Positions 35,201 to 55,600 of a stretch of 64,000 nucleotides of DNA are shown piece by piece; position 1 is the first letter of the stretch, and each line of letters begins with the position of its first letter. This DNA is from Dysidea avara (lineage: Eukaryota > Porifera > Demospongiae > Dictyoceratida > Dysideidae). The position numbers and the translations under genes were made by a program. Location: positions 63,686,574-63,750,573 of the forward strand of contig NC_089272.1 of the NCBI RefSeq assembly GCF_963678975.1. The letters are read 5' to 3'. The notes beneath the pieces are model-generated. The model saw nothing but the letters and a program-made list of their open reading frames with translations. It made no database searches and had not been told where the DNA came from.

Positions 35201-35564
35201 AGGCTGTAGTAGTCAAAGAACATGCTAGTACCAAAATGATTCATTTAATTTTACAACCTGGAAAAAATGAGTATCACCATCTACAGGAGGAAGACTATAT
35301 GTAGACAACAGTTGAATTATGGACACTTGACTCGTAACAGTCAGTCATTGCGTCAACACATTCTTTCCCATGTTAAATTACTCAACTGAATTAGACAACC
35401 AAATAAAAATTTAGTCAGGCTAGGCCTCTATTACATATCACCCCCCAGTCCAGCATGTTGTAGGATTTGGCATTCATAATTGATAGCTCATTCCAAATGG
35501 ATGACCTTTCCATAGTAACTTGTGATACTTATCAATAGATGTGAGCTTGTGACAGCACATGATT

Positions 35565-35830
35565 TATAGTTTTATTTATTTATTTATTTGTAGTATTTAT
35601 ACAGGGAAAACAGCATCAGCCGAAGAGGCTGTTTTTCAGCTGTGCCCTGTGAAATTACATGCAATCAAACAACACAAAATAGTACAGCACACAAAACAAA
35701 AATAAATTTACAAAGAACAAAATAATGATTTAAACTGTCTGACAGAGGTGGCATTGTACAACATAGCAGATAGACAGTTCCATATCAAAAGGTTCCCCGA
35801 TAGTTGTTGGAAGCTATGTGCATAGTCTTG
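35565..35830 (-). pseudogene. LINE 3' end with (ATAA)n tail
   Basis: On the minus strand the end of ORF2 reads IWNCLSAMLYNATSVRQFKS, then LFCSL and a stop (35790-35720). Next come a short 3' UTR with the hairpin ACAGCCTCTTCGGCTGATGCTGT and a (TAAA)n tail at 35570-35590. A 5'-truncated copy, as usual for LINEs. Confidence 0.8.
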
Positions 35831-36199
35831 CATGCCAAATAAATCACCTGGTCACTGTTGCACTTTGTCGGAATGTTGGCTGAGCCAATCGGATCGCTTC
35901 AGACTCCTGATTTTTCTAGTAGAGCTCTTAAAAGTGTTGGAAAAGGAAGGAATATGGATAGCTACGGGTTTGAAATGGAAGAATAGTCGAGGAAAACCTT
36001 CAACAATACCTTGTATCACCAAGACATTACCACACTACGATCGGTAGCTGGCACGATTATTACTTCATCCTTAGTGCAAAACTCAATACAAAGGGACACA
36101 AATACAAACAAAATAGCGTACAATGTCAATGCAACACTGTTTTATGACCTACAACACGCGGGACTCTTCTTTTCCCTGGCGCATCCATTTAACTTGGCA

Positions 36200-36358
36200 A
36201 CCTTTTGTTTCCTCTATTACATTTCCAATTGAATTTTCAACTTCGTTTCCACTCGAAACCGCTCGGAAAGGAAGAAGAAAAGTTGCATTACCGACTCACG
36301 TGTATATACGGGAATAAACAATAGGTGAATAATCGATTGTGGGTTTATATTCACCATT
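36200..36358 (+). promoter_or_regulatory. Presumed 5' UTR and promoter of CTNNBL1
   Basis: The region before the ATG includes pyrimidine-rich runs (CTCTTCTTTTCCCTGG near 36162) but no clear TATA box. Call based on position only. Confidence 0.35.
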
Positions 36359-38029
36359 ATGAATGTGGATGATTTATTAGCGTATAAACCAACCAGAGGA
36401 ACAAAGCGGCCACGGGAACAGTCATCTAAAGATACTACAGCAACAAAGAAACTCAGCAGTGATGAAGCGACAGCTAATACAGACACAGCGATGAGTGAAC
36501 TTTCGAACGCCCAAAAATTAGAGCTACTTCTGCAAGATGACGCTGAGGATGAAATAGCCGAAGTGCTGGATGTTACGGGAGTGAAGAAGATGCTACTAAA
36601 CTTCGAGAAGAAGGTATTCAAGAACCAGGAACTGAGGATAAAGCACGCGGACGCACCAGAGAAGTTTATGGAGTCTGAAGTAGACCTACACGAAGAGATT
36701 GAAAAGCTGCACGTGCTAGCCACAGTACCAGAGCTGTACCCCACCCTAGTTGACATGAACTGTCTGCACACCACAATTGGGTTACTGAATCATGAGAACT
36801 CTGACATTGTGATAGCTGTGGTCAGTTTGCTACAAGAATTAACTGATATAGATCAACTGGAAGAGAGTGAAGAAGGAGCAGAGTCTTTAATGGCTGCCCT
36901 GCTGGAACAGCAGATAGTGGCACTACTGGTACAGGTGCTCGAGAAGCTTGACGAAAAGGTGCGTGAGGAAGCAGAAGGTGTTCATAATGTCCTTGCAATT
37001 GTTGAGAACATGTGTGAGTTTAAGGATGACCAGGTATGTCAGGCGGCTGGGAGCCAGGGGTTGCTACAATGGTTGTTGAAGCGTCTAAAAGTAAGACAGT
37101 TTGACCCTAACAAGTTGTACTGCAGTGAAATATTATCCATCTTGGTACAAGGGAATTCTGGCAATCAGGAACTAGTTGGTAGCATGGATGGGATTGATAC
37201 ATTGTTGCAGTGTTTGGCATACTACAAGCGTCGTGATCCTTCGACCCCAGAAGAATTAGAACTGATGGAAAATCTGTTCAATTGCTTGTGCTCCACTCTT
37301 GTGTGTGTAGCCAATCGGGTTAAGTTTCTCAAAGGGGAGGGGCTACAGTTGATGATTCTTATGATGAAGGAGAAAAAGTTATTATCAAAGAGCAGCTCAT
37401 TGAAAGTGCTAGACCACGCTATGTGTACCACCGAGGGGACAGATAACTGTATGAAGTTTGTTGAGGTGTATGGCCTACGTACTTTGTTCCCACAATTCAT
37501 GAAGACTCCTAAGACAAAGAAACATGGTGGATTATCCGAACAAGAGCATGAGGAGCATGTTTGTGGAATAGTTGCCTCCTTGTTCAAGAATGTCCAGGGG
37601 CCCCTGAGGGATCGAGTGATTAACAAGTTTTTGGAGATTGATCATGAAAAAGTTGACCGGCTGATTGAGCTTCACTTCAAATACCTTCAGCGTGTCCGTG
37701 AAGCTGATGACGCTTTTAGAAGAGATAACCCTATGCTTGAAGATGACGACATCATTGATGATGTTGAAGATGAGAAATATTTAAGGAGGTTAGATGCTGG
37801 ACTATACACACTGCAGCTTGTAGATTACATTGTCATGGAGTTACATGTCTGTGGACTAGCATCAATCAAGTCACGACTGGGTACACTACTTAATCGTCAT
37901 GGAGACTCCATGAAGACAGTGAAGACGATCATGTCAGAGTATGTGGAGAGACTTGGTACTGGAGACCCTGTTAACAATGACATTGAGAAAGAGAAGAGGC
38001 GTTTAACCTCTCTCATTGACGAGCTGTAG
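36359..38029 (+). CDS. CTNNBL1: Beta-catenin-like protein 1, intronless
   Basis: Armadillo-like helical-repeat protein of the nucleus. In vertebrates it binds the Prp19-CDC5L splicing complex and recognises basic nuclear localisation signals. The 556-aa frame is close to the human length (about 563). It opens MNVDDLLAYKPTRGTKRPRE with a basic NLS-like KRPRE. Next come acidic and helical segments (ELYPTLVDMNCLHTTIGLLN, MENLFNCLCSTLVC, the charged LEDDDIIDDVEDEKYLRRLD) and the conserved end EKEKRRLTSLIDEL. Recognition comes from whole-length resemblance to the family. The single exon contrasts with the multi-exon vertebrate gene. The stop lies 33 bp before the next ATG. An open frame on the opposite strand at 36217-36774 is a shadow. 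Confidence 0.93.
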   Translation: MNVDDLLAYKPTRGTKRPREQSSKDTTATKKLSSDEATANTDTAMSELSNAQKLELLLQDDAEDEIAEVLDVTGVKKMLLNFEKKVFKNQELRIKHADAPEKFMESEVDLHEEIEKLHVLATVPELYPTLVDMNCLHTTIGLLNHENSDIVIAVVSLLQELTDIDQLEESEEGAESLMAALLEQQIVALLVQVLEKLDEKVREEAEGVHNVLAIVENMCEFKDDQVCQAAGSQGLLQWLLKRLKVRQFDPNKLYCSEILSILVQGNSGNQELVGSMDGIDTLLQCLAYYKRRDPSTPEELELMENLFNCLCSTLVCVANRVKFLKGEGLQLMILMMKEKKLLSKSSSLKVLDHAMCTTEGTDNCMKFVEVYGLRTLFPQFMKTPKTKKHGGLSEQEHEEHVCGIVASLFKNVQGPLRDRVINKFLEIDHEKVDRLIELHFKYLQRVREADDAFRRDNPMLEDDDIIDDVEDEKYLRRLDAGLYTLQLVDYIVMELHVCGLASIKSRLGTLLNRHGDSMKTVKTIMSEYVERLGTGDPVNNDIEKEKRRLTSLIDEL

Positions 38030-38062
38030 CTTTTTTTTATTACATGACTTAGTGTATTTAGT

Positions 38063-38600
38063 ATGACGTCAGGTACTCTTAATTACGTATTAAATCGCGC
38101 GTATATAAATTTACTGCGAACTGCAGACTGCTCAGAGCTTCGGCTGAAGCAACTTGAACAAGGCGTAATGGAGAGGCGCAATGACATTTTGATACCTCAG
38201 TGTGGTAAGCAACTAAACGCGCTAGAGTTTTATAGTACTTTACTGGTTGCTTTGTTTCTTTGTAGCTGACGAGCGACCACAACTCAGATACATCAACAGA
38301 TATGTGAAGAGAGATATCTGTTCGGCTTGTGTTGAGGACAGAGACCTGTGGCACACCCTGGGAATAGAATTAATGGGAGAAGATGCGATACCGCGACTAA
38401 ATGTGATCAAAATTGATGAGCAAAGCACTCCTGGACGATGCGGAGCTATGTTCAACGCCTGGTCACAAAGAAATCCTGATGCTAGCTGGCAAAAGTTAAT
38501 AGAGGCCTTGAGGAACGTTGGATTAAACGATGTAGCTGTTAAATTGGAAAGGGCATTGGAAAATCATAGCCTGGAGGAAGGGCTGCGGTCTCTCCGATAA
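38063..38600 (+). CDS. Death-domain protein, two exons
   Basis: The join 38063-38204 + 38266-38600 (donor TGTG/GTAAGC, acceptor TTTGTAG) gives 158 aa; starting at the Met at 38168 instead gives 123 aa. The second exon reads DRDLWHTLGIELMG, AMFNAWSQRN, then SWQKLIEALRNVGLNDVAVK and LERAL. The W..LG..L, ..W....., W..L..AL...G...A..L pattern is that of death-fold (death or CARD-like) domains of apoptosis and innate signalling adaptors. No kinase, TIR or other domain is present, so it is a stand-alone adaptor-like protein. TATATAAAT at 38102 would place transcription start near 38130 and favour the later ATG (context GTAATGG). The fold call is by eye and the subtype is not resolved. Confidence 0.75.
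38064..38110 (+). promoter_or_regulatory. Candidate core promoter: CRE plus TATA box
   Basis: TGACGTCA, the full palindromic CREB/ATF site, lies at 38064-38071, and TATATAAAT at 38102-38110. Both lie within 80 bp of the CTNNBL1 stop and upstream of the Met at 38168. Spacing suits a start site near 38130. Palindromic CRE octamers are rare by chance, but no expression evidence is available. Confidence 0.45.
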
Positions 38601-38860
38601 GCCGCCGGCTGAATGGATCAATTAATACACCGGCTCCAGTTCGACTCCCAACCATGATGACTATACTGACATAACTGCCGTGCATAGTTTAACGTATAAC
38701 ATGTCTGTATATGTGCTGCCAAAGATGATGTACCTTATATGTAATATCAAATTGATTATTATTTTTGTGTATTAGCTAACTACAAAGCCAACTAATTAGC
38801 TAACTCTGCGCATGCTACACCATGTAGGAACATCATGTTGTTTTGAAGTACTTTACTGGT

Positions 38861-39261
38861 TAGGGCTGGGCGGTTTCTCGGTATTATAGTAATACCGCGG
38901 TATTGCAATGAAACGATATCTGTATCGCGTAGATTTCGGTGAAACGATAATATCACGATATCGATATTATTACGATTTTTAGTGTTTGTGACAGCTTATT
39001 AAGTCCTTAAGGTTGTTATAATGCACCTCAAATAATCACGTGATACTACTGCAAACAAGGACCTAGTACTAGCTAGTCAATTTTTTTTAACAAAGATCGA
39101 GATACTCTAATAGAACAGTCAGCTAGGATCGAGATACCCTAATAAAGCAGTCAGCTACTCTAATATAGCAGTCATCTTAAATAACCGCGATAAATAGTAA
39201 TATCGTGATATATTTCTGTACGATATATCATGAAGCGAAACTCCAATACCGCCCAGCCCTA
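38861..39261. mobile_element. hAT-like MITE with perfect 8-bp target duplication
   Basis: The ends TAGGGCTGGGCGGTTTCTCG and (complement of the right end) TAGGGCTGGGCGGTATTGGA form inverted repeats. TTACTGGT flanks both sides exactly (38853-38860 and 39262-39269). Three copies of the dispersed motif stand in a row inside (39096-39174). Lies between the death-domain gene and the ATPase 3' end. Confidence 0.9.
39096..39174 (-). repeat. Cluster of three dispersed-motif copies
   Basis: Written on the plus strand, GATACTCTAATAGAACAGTC (to 39120), then GATACCCTAATAAAGCAGTC (to 39152), then CTACTCTAATATAGCAGTCA (to 39174). The first two are each preceded by GATCGA, also seen at 17366. The cluster is the clearest place to see the motif. 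Confidence 0.8.
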
Positions 39262-39863
39262 TTACTGGTACCAAAATAATCGGTGTTGTATTAGTAAGAT
39301 GGTAGCTAGTTAGCTACATTATTATAACTAATTGTCTCTCATGTAAAATTAATCAGGGAAAAAGCCCATGGAAATTACCCAGCATAGCGAATATATGACT
39401 TTATCTTCTCGGAAGTGACTCTAAGACAAGCAATGACTTCTTAAGTATAACTTCTGGAAGTGGTTTGTAAGCAGTTATAATTTGGGAGAACCCAAGGGAA
39501 ACTTGAAACAAAATTAAAAAATGAATCCAAGTAACTACCCATATATGTGTTGCATGATAGCTGTATGTACATTTTGTAGTGTGTTGTGCATTATGTGTTC
39601 TTGTATATAATATACATGTAGTGTGGTGTGTGTGTGAGTTTAAAATGTTCTTTATAAACAACTGAATAGCCTCATTGCCTGGCCAAAATTCCAGTGATTA
39701 TTTATGTACATTGTACCACAAGCTATCACTATACAGGTTTAGTTTGTGTATAACATGATGAGAATACACATAAAGGATAATAGTTGTTCAGAGATGTGTT
39801 CACCTCACTATATAGTAGATCATGTATATATGGGGTATAGTGATAATATAATACCAGGAGGGG

Positions 39864-49113
<9,250 letters not shown>

Positions 49114-49697
49114 TTCCTTCCCCTTTAGTTCCTAGCAACGCTTATAAATATAAGCGGGAAACCGGTAACTAAGGTTTAAATTAGCGCCTCAATAACATAT
49201 TTTAAGCGCCGGTGCACTGATAAACATGATTTTTTTTCTCTGCCAATTCGCCTTGTGAGTACCAAAAAAAAAACATTCTAATCATGAGGTTTAGTTCTCT
49301 CTCAACGTATGAGTGGCCTGTACTATCGTTTTGACTTCGCACTAGTGATGTCACACACGCATGATGACGCAATATCCTTGTTTATAAGTGATAGTCGGAC
49401 AAATTTCCTGAAAAAAAGAATTTTAACGCTTCCTTTGTAACAGTGCGACCAGGAAGTAGTCTTTGAAGGCTAATCGTTGTAAACTCGAAGAAAACGAACT
49501 TGTTACATCTCTCGTTAAGAAAGTGGACTATACAGGAGAATTAAAGACTGCCTTTACTCGGTATAAAGTTGTTTGTGTATGTCAGAGACAGATACAGGTA
49601 AATAGGTGGGCGGAAGGATGTGCTGTCTTAGCAGTATAACAGTATATTGCTGATGTTAACGTTGTCTGTGCAGGATTAGACCATTTCGTGTTGAAAT
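49114..49697. promoter_or_regulatory. Divergent promoter region between ATPase and PNT gene
   Basis: The 584 bp separating two head-to-head start codons. On the plus side a likely 5'-UTR intron runs from the donor ATACAG/GTAAAT at 49598 to the acceptor CTGTGCAG ending at 49673. TATAAAG occurs at 49562. GC content is higher than in the flanks. Shared control is inferred from the arrangement only. Confidence 0.5.
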
Positions 49698-52600
49698 ATG
49701 AGCAAGCCTGCTAGACGCCACAGCATTTCGTCTTCCTCAGCGGAGCGGATTTCTCAGGAAGTTGCCAATCGCGAGCGAAAACGACCAGCACCGAACAATG
49801 AAGACAGCAACACACCTGGAGAGAAGCGTAAAGCAGTAGAACAGAACTATCTGTGCCTTCCAGCCGGTGAGTAAATTGTTGTATGACCCGCCGTGTACTC
49901 AAGCTATTTCCTTCCCTTTGACAACTTCCGCCATTGATACCCTACAAGAAGGCGCTAGAAGACGCCTCGTTAAGTCTCGTAGGCTATTGCTAACAATTTA
50001 ATAGGAGGGAAAGTTTAGTGTAACGAGTGTTTTGTGTGCCAGTATTATCATACACGTTACTCGCTACATTCCATAGATATTCGGCTTGATTGATGTGTGA
50101 GTGACAACGCGTTTCAGCGTTTCCTAGTTGCTTGCATTAGTTCTCAGAATTGTTACGTTAACGTGTAAGTGAAGTTTGTTGGGAACATGACCCACATGGT
50201 AGCAGTTACACAACAAGGAACTTGGTTACCATGTTACCATCACATGAACCAAGTCACACATCTCATGTGACTTCTCAGTTTCCCTCCAATATTGGACTAG
50301 AAGAAGGCCCACAAGTGTGACTGTTACTTGTTGGTCACTTCTGTAAATATCCATACTGAAAACACTAGACTTTATAATGAAATTCTCCTTTATCACATTG
50401 CAAATAGAGAAACGTTATAATGTTGCAAACAGAAAAACGCTATTGATATATAACCCCTTATGTAGCCTGGTTATTGATCAATGTCCTGGTTGTTTGTTTG
50501 GCAAATGTGTGTCACTCCTGTATACAATGATAATTTATTGCACAAAACAAACCTGAGGAATAGTACAATAATCACTGAGGGAAAAGATACTATAATATAG
50601 CCGCATGACTTGTTGAAATTATAGTAGCCGCGGCTTTCAACTGGTACTGTGTGTATTTCAGACCCTGAGAAGTGGACGGTGGAGCACACACAATCTTGGG
50701 TGGACTGGATTGTGCATGAGTTTGATCTTCAGACGTTTGACCTGTCAAAATTTAATATGACTGGACAGCAATTGTGTAGTATGACCAAGGAAGATTTCCT
50801 TGCCAGGTCACCACCATATACTGGAGATGTATTATTTGTACATCTGTTGATTCTGAGAAGAGGTATGTGTGCATGTGTACGTGTCCCCGTAATTATTGCC
50901 ATATTGTGTGACCTCAAATGTGCGTAGTGTGGGTGGGTGGGTAGTGGATGTGATGTTCTTAGTTGGTAGTGTGTGTGGTGTGAGGATGGTCAGGACCATG
51001 TCTCATATCATCCTACATCTTGTAGTGAAAGTGACACTTCAGACAGGAGTATATGACTGGCTCCCTTATTGTGTGTGTCCTTGTCTCACATAACTGGTGA
51101 GGTTCTTTGGGTGTTCACACCTTCACCTGTGAGACAAGGCCATGTAGAAAGCTTTGCGTGTGTGTGTATGTGTAGTGCAGTTATTGTTCTGTACCAAATA
51201 CCACACAGCCTATTACATCCAATCAGAACACCAGTCTTATAGTAATCCTGCTGCTCCTACCTTTATGGGATGCCCAAATCTGGCCAATCAGAGCCACTGA
51301 TATCTTGTTATACCCATGTTTACAATCCCGCTAACTTTGTTTTATTTATTTATGCTTAATAGTCTTGACTCTTTAAGTACATCGCCAGCTTCCTGTTAAT
51401 GTTATCATAGCTGTTGTGTACAAACAGTTTCCTGTTTGGATAGGAATGAAAATTAACACAATTTTATTTTAACACAGTACAGTAAATATATTATTATGTA
51501 TACAGGATGTTACCATTTATTTTAATTTCAGTTGTCATTCTAGTGAGTTCTGAAATGTCTCTTAATTCTATTCCAGATGCAGCAGCAAAGAAAACAGACA
51601 AGCTTCAAAATTGTGAGTTCATATATATGTATTTCATGCGAAGTTGTTTACCATTTTGTTCTCTATTCTAGTATTGATGTCTCCGGGGTTTGGGCTGGTG
51701 CAGGCTCCTGCGTATGTGTGGCCTGCAGCCGCCCTGTCTTCGGCTGCAATGCGGAGCAGTGGCGGCGACGTACAAGGTGAAATCACATTATACTTCCTGT
51801 AATGGTATCTTTTGTTTGTTGTTGACGTGCATATTCGTGAAATAATATTTTAATGTTATACATCATGTATTAATATACATGCGTGTATATTGCTTATAAC
51901 GCTTATGTATTTTACTACTTTGTTTCAGATTAACTAGATGTGATTTGTAGTGTAGGCTGTTGAAATGAAGCCATTGTTACCTTAGTGTCTATTAACTGTG
52001 TACATGATTCGATTGGGTCCTTTACAGAGTAAATATACACTCTGAATTATTCACTCTGAAGTATTCAAATATTGCAACATGTGAATTGGTCCCAAAGGGG
52101 CAATGGCAGATTCCAGTGTACACTTCCTTTCTGTGTAGTAAAGGTTGTTTCTTGGAAGCATAACACTGAAATACAGTTATTCAACCTGTTTTTATAACAA
52201 TGCTTTAATTGCTTAGTGACAAGTAGGTGGGGGTGTTAGTTGTGTTTACAGAAAGGAAATGTGTGGCCTATAACTGGGTTGTGTTTGTATTTTGTTTTAG
52301 ACCATGTGTACCTACCACAACTTGCTGCTACACATGGAGCTCTTGCATCTCCAGGAATACTGCCAGGTGTGTTGTCTGTCTGTATGTAGTGTTTGCATGA
52401 ACTCGTATGTACACCTTGGGGCCAACCAATAGTGTCCTGATCATCAAGATGTCCTGATTATCAAGATGTCCTGATTATCAAGATGTCCTGATTATCAAGA
52501 TGTCCTGATTATCAAGATGTCCTGATTATCAAGATGTCCTGATTATCAAGATGTCCTGATTATCAAGGTGTCCTGATTATCAAGATGTCCTGATTATCAA

Positions 52601-55600
52601 GATGTCCTGATTATCAAAGTGTCCTGATTATCAAGATGTCCTGATTATCAAGATGTCCTAATTATCAAGGTGTCCTGATTTTCCAGGTCAGTTTATGTAC
52701 TAAGGGATGCTTTGGGATCTTAACTGAGTGTCTGGATTATGAGTAGGTGTCCTCAACTGTCCACATATTCCACGTAGTGTAATGTGTACAGTGTATCCAT
52801 AATGAACTATATACTAGTAGTGGTTTCATCTCCACAGTGGCAACACCTCGGCTACTCTCAGCCAATCAGATGGTAGCAGGATTCCCTACCTATGCACTAC
52901 AGTCACCGATCCTCAAAACAGGTACACAAACAATAGCTAACTATTAACTAGATGCTGGGTCCTGGGGGTGTCTTGATTTCAGGGGTCAAATAGGTCATTT
53001 TTGGTATGGTTTCACAGTACAGCTGAAGCCATTATAATTTACACATGTGATATCATAATTGGCAGTAGTATAATTTAAAAACATGAAAGTAACTTTACTG
53101 TTTCTGGTCACGTATTTATATTTATTGATCACACAAACAAGCTGTTGTTTCCAAGGAACCATCCTATAGTGTAAGCCCCCACTGTCTGTGTTATCCATTA
53201 GTTACTACTATACACACACACAAAAAACCCTCAAGTAGAATAGAAGCCAGTTAATGCCACACACTACAAGCTGTTCTTATTGAGAAGTGCAACAAAATAA
53301 CGAGCTACTATCAGAAATAAATAGAAGCTAAACAAGGCATCTTACAATACTGAGCAGTAAAGGCATACACAGTACAAGAATTTAGCTGTTAAAGTACTCT
53401 GGTCTTGAATTGTTTTATTCATTCAATGTCAAAAATTTGACTCCCTGCTATACAGTCTAGTGGGGCAATGTTTCAATGGCTTAATTAAAGGGAACAACTA
53501 AACTGAATAGTTTTGTTGTGTGGTACCTAGTGGTTATTAGAGGTGTTTTTCTAGTCTGTCAAAATGTACTACCTGTAATCAGGTCACTGGCCAGCTTTAA
53601 ATCCCAAAATAACATCATATTATGATTTTATTTCTGACAAAAAAGGGCATGCCGTGTCTCTTTACTTATATCAGTCCGTAGTCAATCAGGTGAGACTAGC
53701 TTACAGTGTTATGAGGTTGCAGGTTGCTTGCTGGAAGCCATGTTCATGGAGGTGTGTTGCAATATTGTTTTTCCCACTGGAAGTGTCTAGCTGTGTTTCC
53801 TTATTTCATCTCTGTCTCCCACTCCAATCTTGTAAGAGTTGCGATAGCTGCAGTATTCCCAATAACTTCCCCTTACAACCCAAATGGCTTCAATCTGATC
53901 TGTATGGAATGTGTGCTAGAGTACGCTCAGATATAGTTACTTCATTTAATACAAAACTGATCTAAGGAGGGAGAATACAGGATTTGTTGAGTAGTGGAAA
54001 ATGTGAACAGCACAAATGCACTATATAACATGGGACCTGTACTTAGTGGTGCATAAAGAGAGAAGTTTAACTCCAAAATATAACAAGAACAAAGATGATG
54101 ATCCCAACGGATCTGGCTTACATTTTTACCTCAGAATATGAGCCAATTACAGATTTTTATATGTCAAAAGTTGGAAAGGGATCTATTCAATGTTAGTACA
54201 TGGATGAGCGATCATCACTGTTAATTCATTTTTGTGTGTTTCTTAAAAAATCATCTTATTGCATGTATATCAATAACATCTGCTGGGCCAGTCAGTTAGT
54301 GTCTATTATACTGTAGTGATATACAAGCACCTTGACTCAAATGAAGATTCCATGTCAATATTAGCTAAGCAATGCAAAAGCTACACCTTAGCCTCCTGAT
54401 AATTGCTATAAAAGTGAATTCTTACTAGTGCAGTATGGAGACAGACAGCCTTCCCTGGGTTATGAAACGGTTACTATAACTCCCTCTCTAATTTAGATTT
54501 AAGCAAATCTCATTATCTTATTCGCTCAACTGTTAAATTTCCCAATAAGGTAATCATGTGAGGTAGTATGTGTTATGAGGTCACACTTCCTGCTATGGAG
54601 GAGAGAAGCCACATATAACCAATTTGTTTGTGTGGTTTGTAAGTGGCTTGAATGTGTAGCAGGAAATAGCATGTGTTTTTGAAGGAAACCTTATTTGGAT
54701 AAATGTGAAGTATGATTAATCGTATGATTAATCATGACTGATGTGTGTCTGTTTGTTTCTTTGTCTGTCCACACTCATACTTATTCAACGAAGAAGCTCT
54801 ATAGTGAAAAGTAGCGATTGTGACCATATTCTGTAGATATTCTGCTGCTTTACTCTGAGGTGTATACTTGTGCCAGTTTGAAATATAGACGAAACTAGTT
54901 TCTGAGTATATTGTGAGGAGATTTCCTTTTAGGCTGTACAGGTGTTGTAATGACTGAAAAATGGCAGCGTGGGCCTTGTAGGCTACTAGAAATTGCATCC
55001 ATGGGTGTCCCGCTCATACAAAAATGGGAAAGGAAGAGCAGCACCAAGGAAAGAAACACCAAACCAGTTCTGAGCATTGCTTGTGAGCATGCAGGTGATA
55101 GTTAATTAGCAAATACGTGGAATTACTTTTAACAATGCAAAATCAGAAGAAATTGACTACCACAATTTAGTGTCTATAGCAGGGAGCCATTATTTGTACC
55201 GGTCACAAACAACCTGGTTAGAAACTGGTTGTGTTACAGGGGTTTGCAAAGTTCTTACAAATTCCGTAATTCAAACATTCACACGTGCGCATCACTTTGC
55301 AATTCAATTATTGGCGCAAACACTGTACTGTAAGCCACAAACTAGTCGAAAATGGCATCTTGTGAAAGCAAATAATTGCATGCATGTAATATAAAGACTT
55401 ACGATGGCGAATTGTCTGGCAGAAAGAAGCTTTAAGATATGGTGATGAGGTGATTGCTCAGAATTTAAACCCCACTGTTCATACAACAATTCCTCAGCAC
55501 TGGAACCGTAAGCAAACGTCAAGTATCCAAAAGATGAAGCTTCTAGAAAGCTAACAAATCCTGCCCGGCTACTTGTATTGCACCTTGTAATGGGAAGACC

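Noticed and set aside
36217-36774. 185-codon frame on the minus strand
   Set aside because: It is the shadow of the CTNNBL1 N-terminal coding sequence; Ser-rich composition and no domain.
54895-55077. Small secreted protein (MLRTGLVFLSLVLLFLSH start)
   Set aside because: A hydrophobic start alone is weak; no second exon or conserved region, and several alternative frames overlap.
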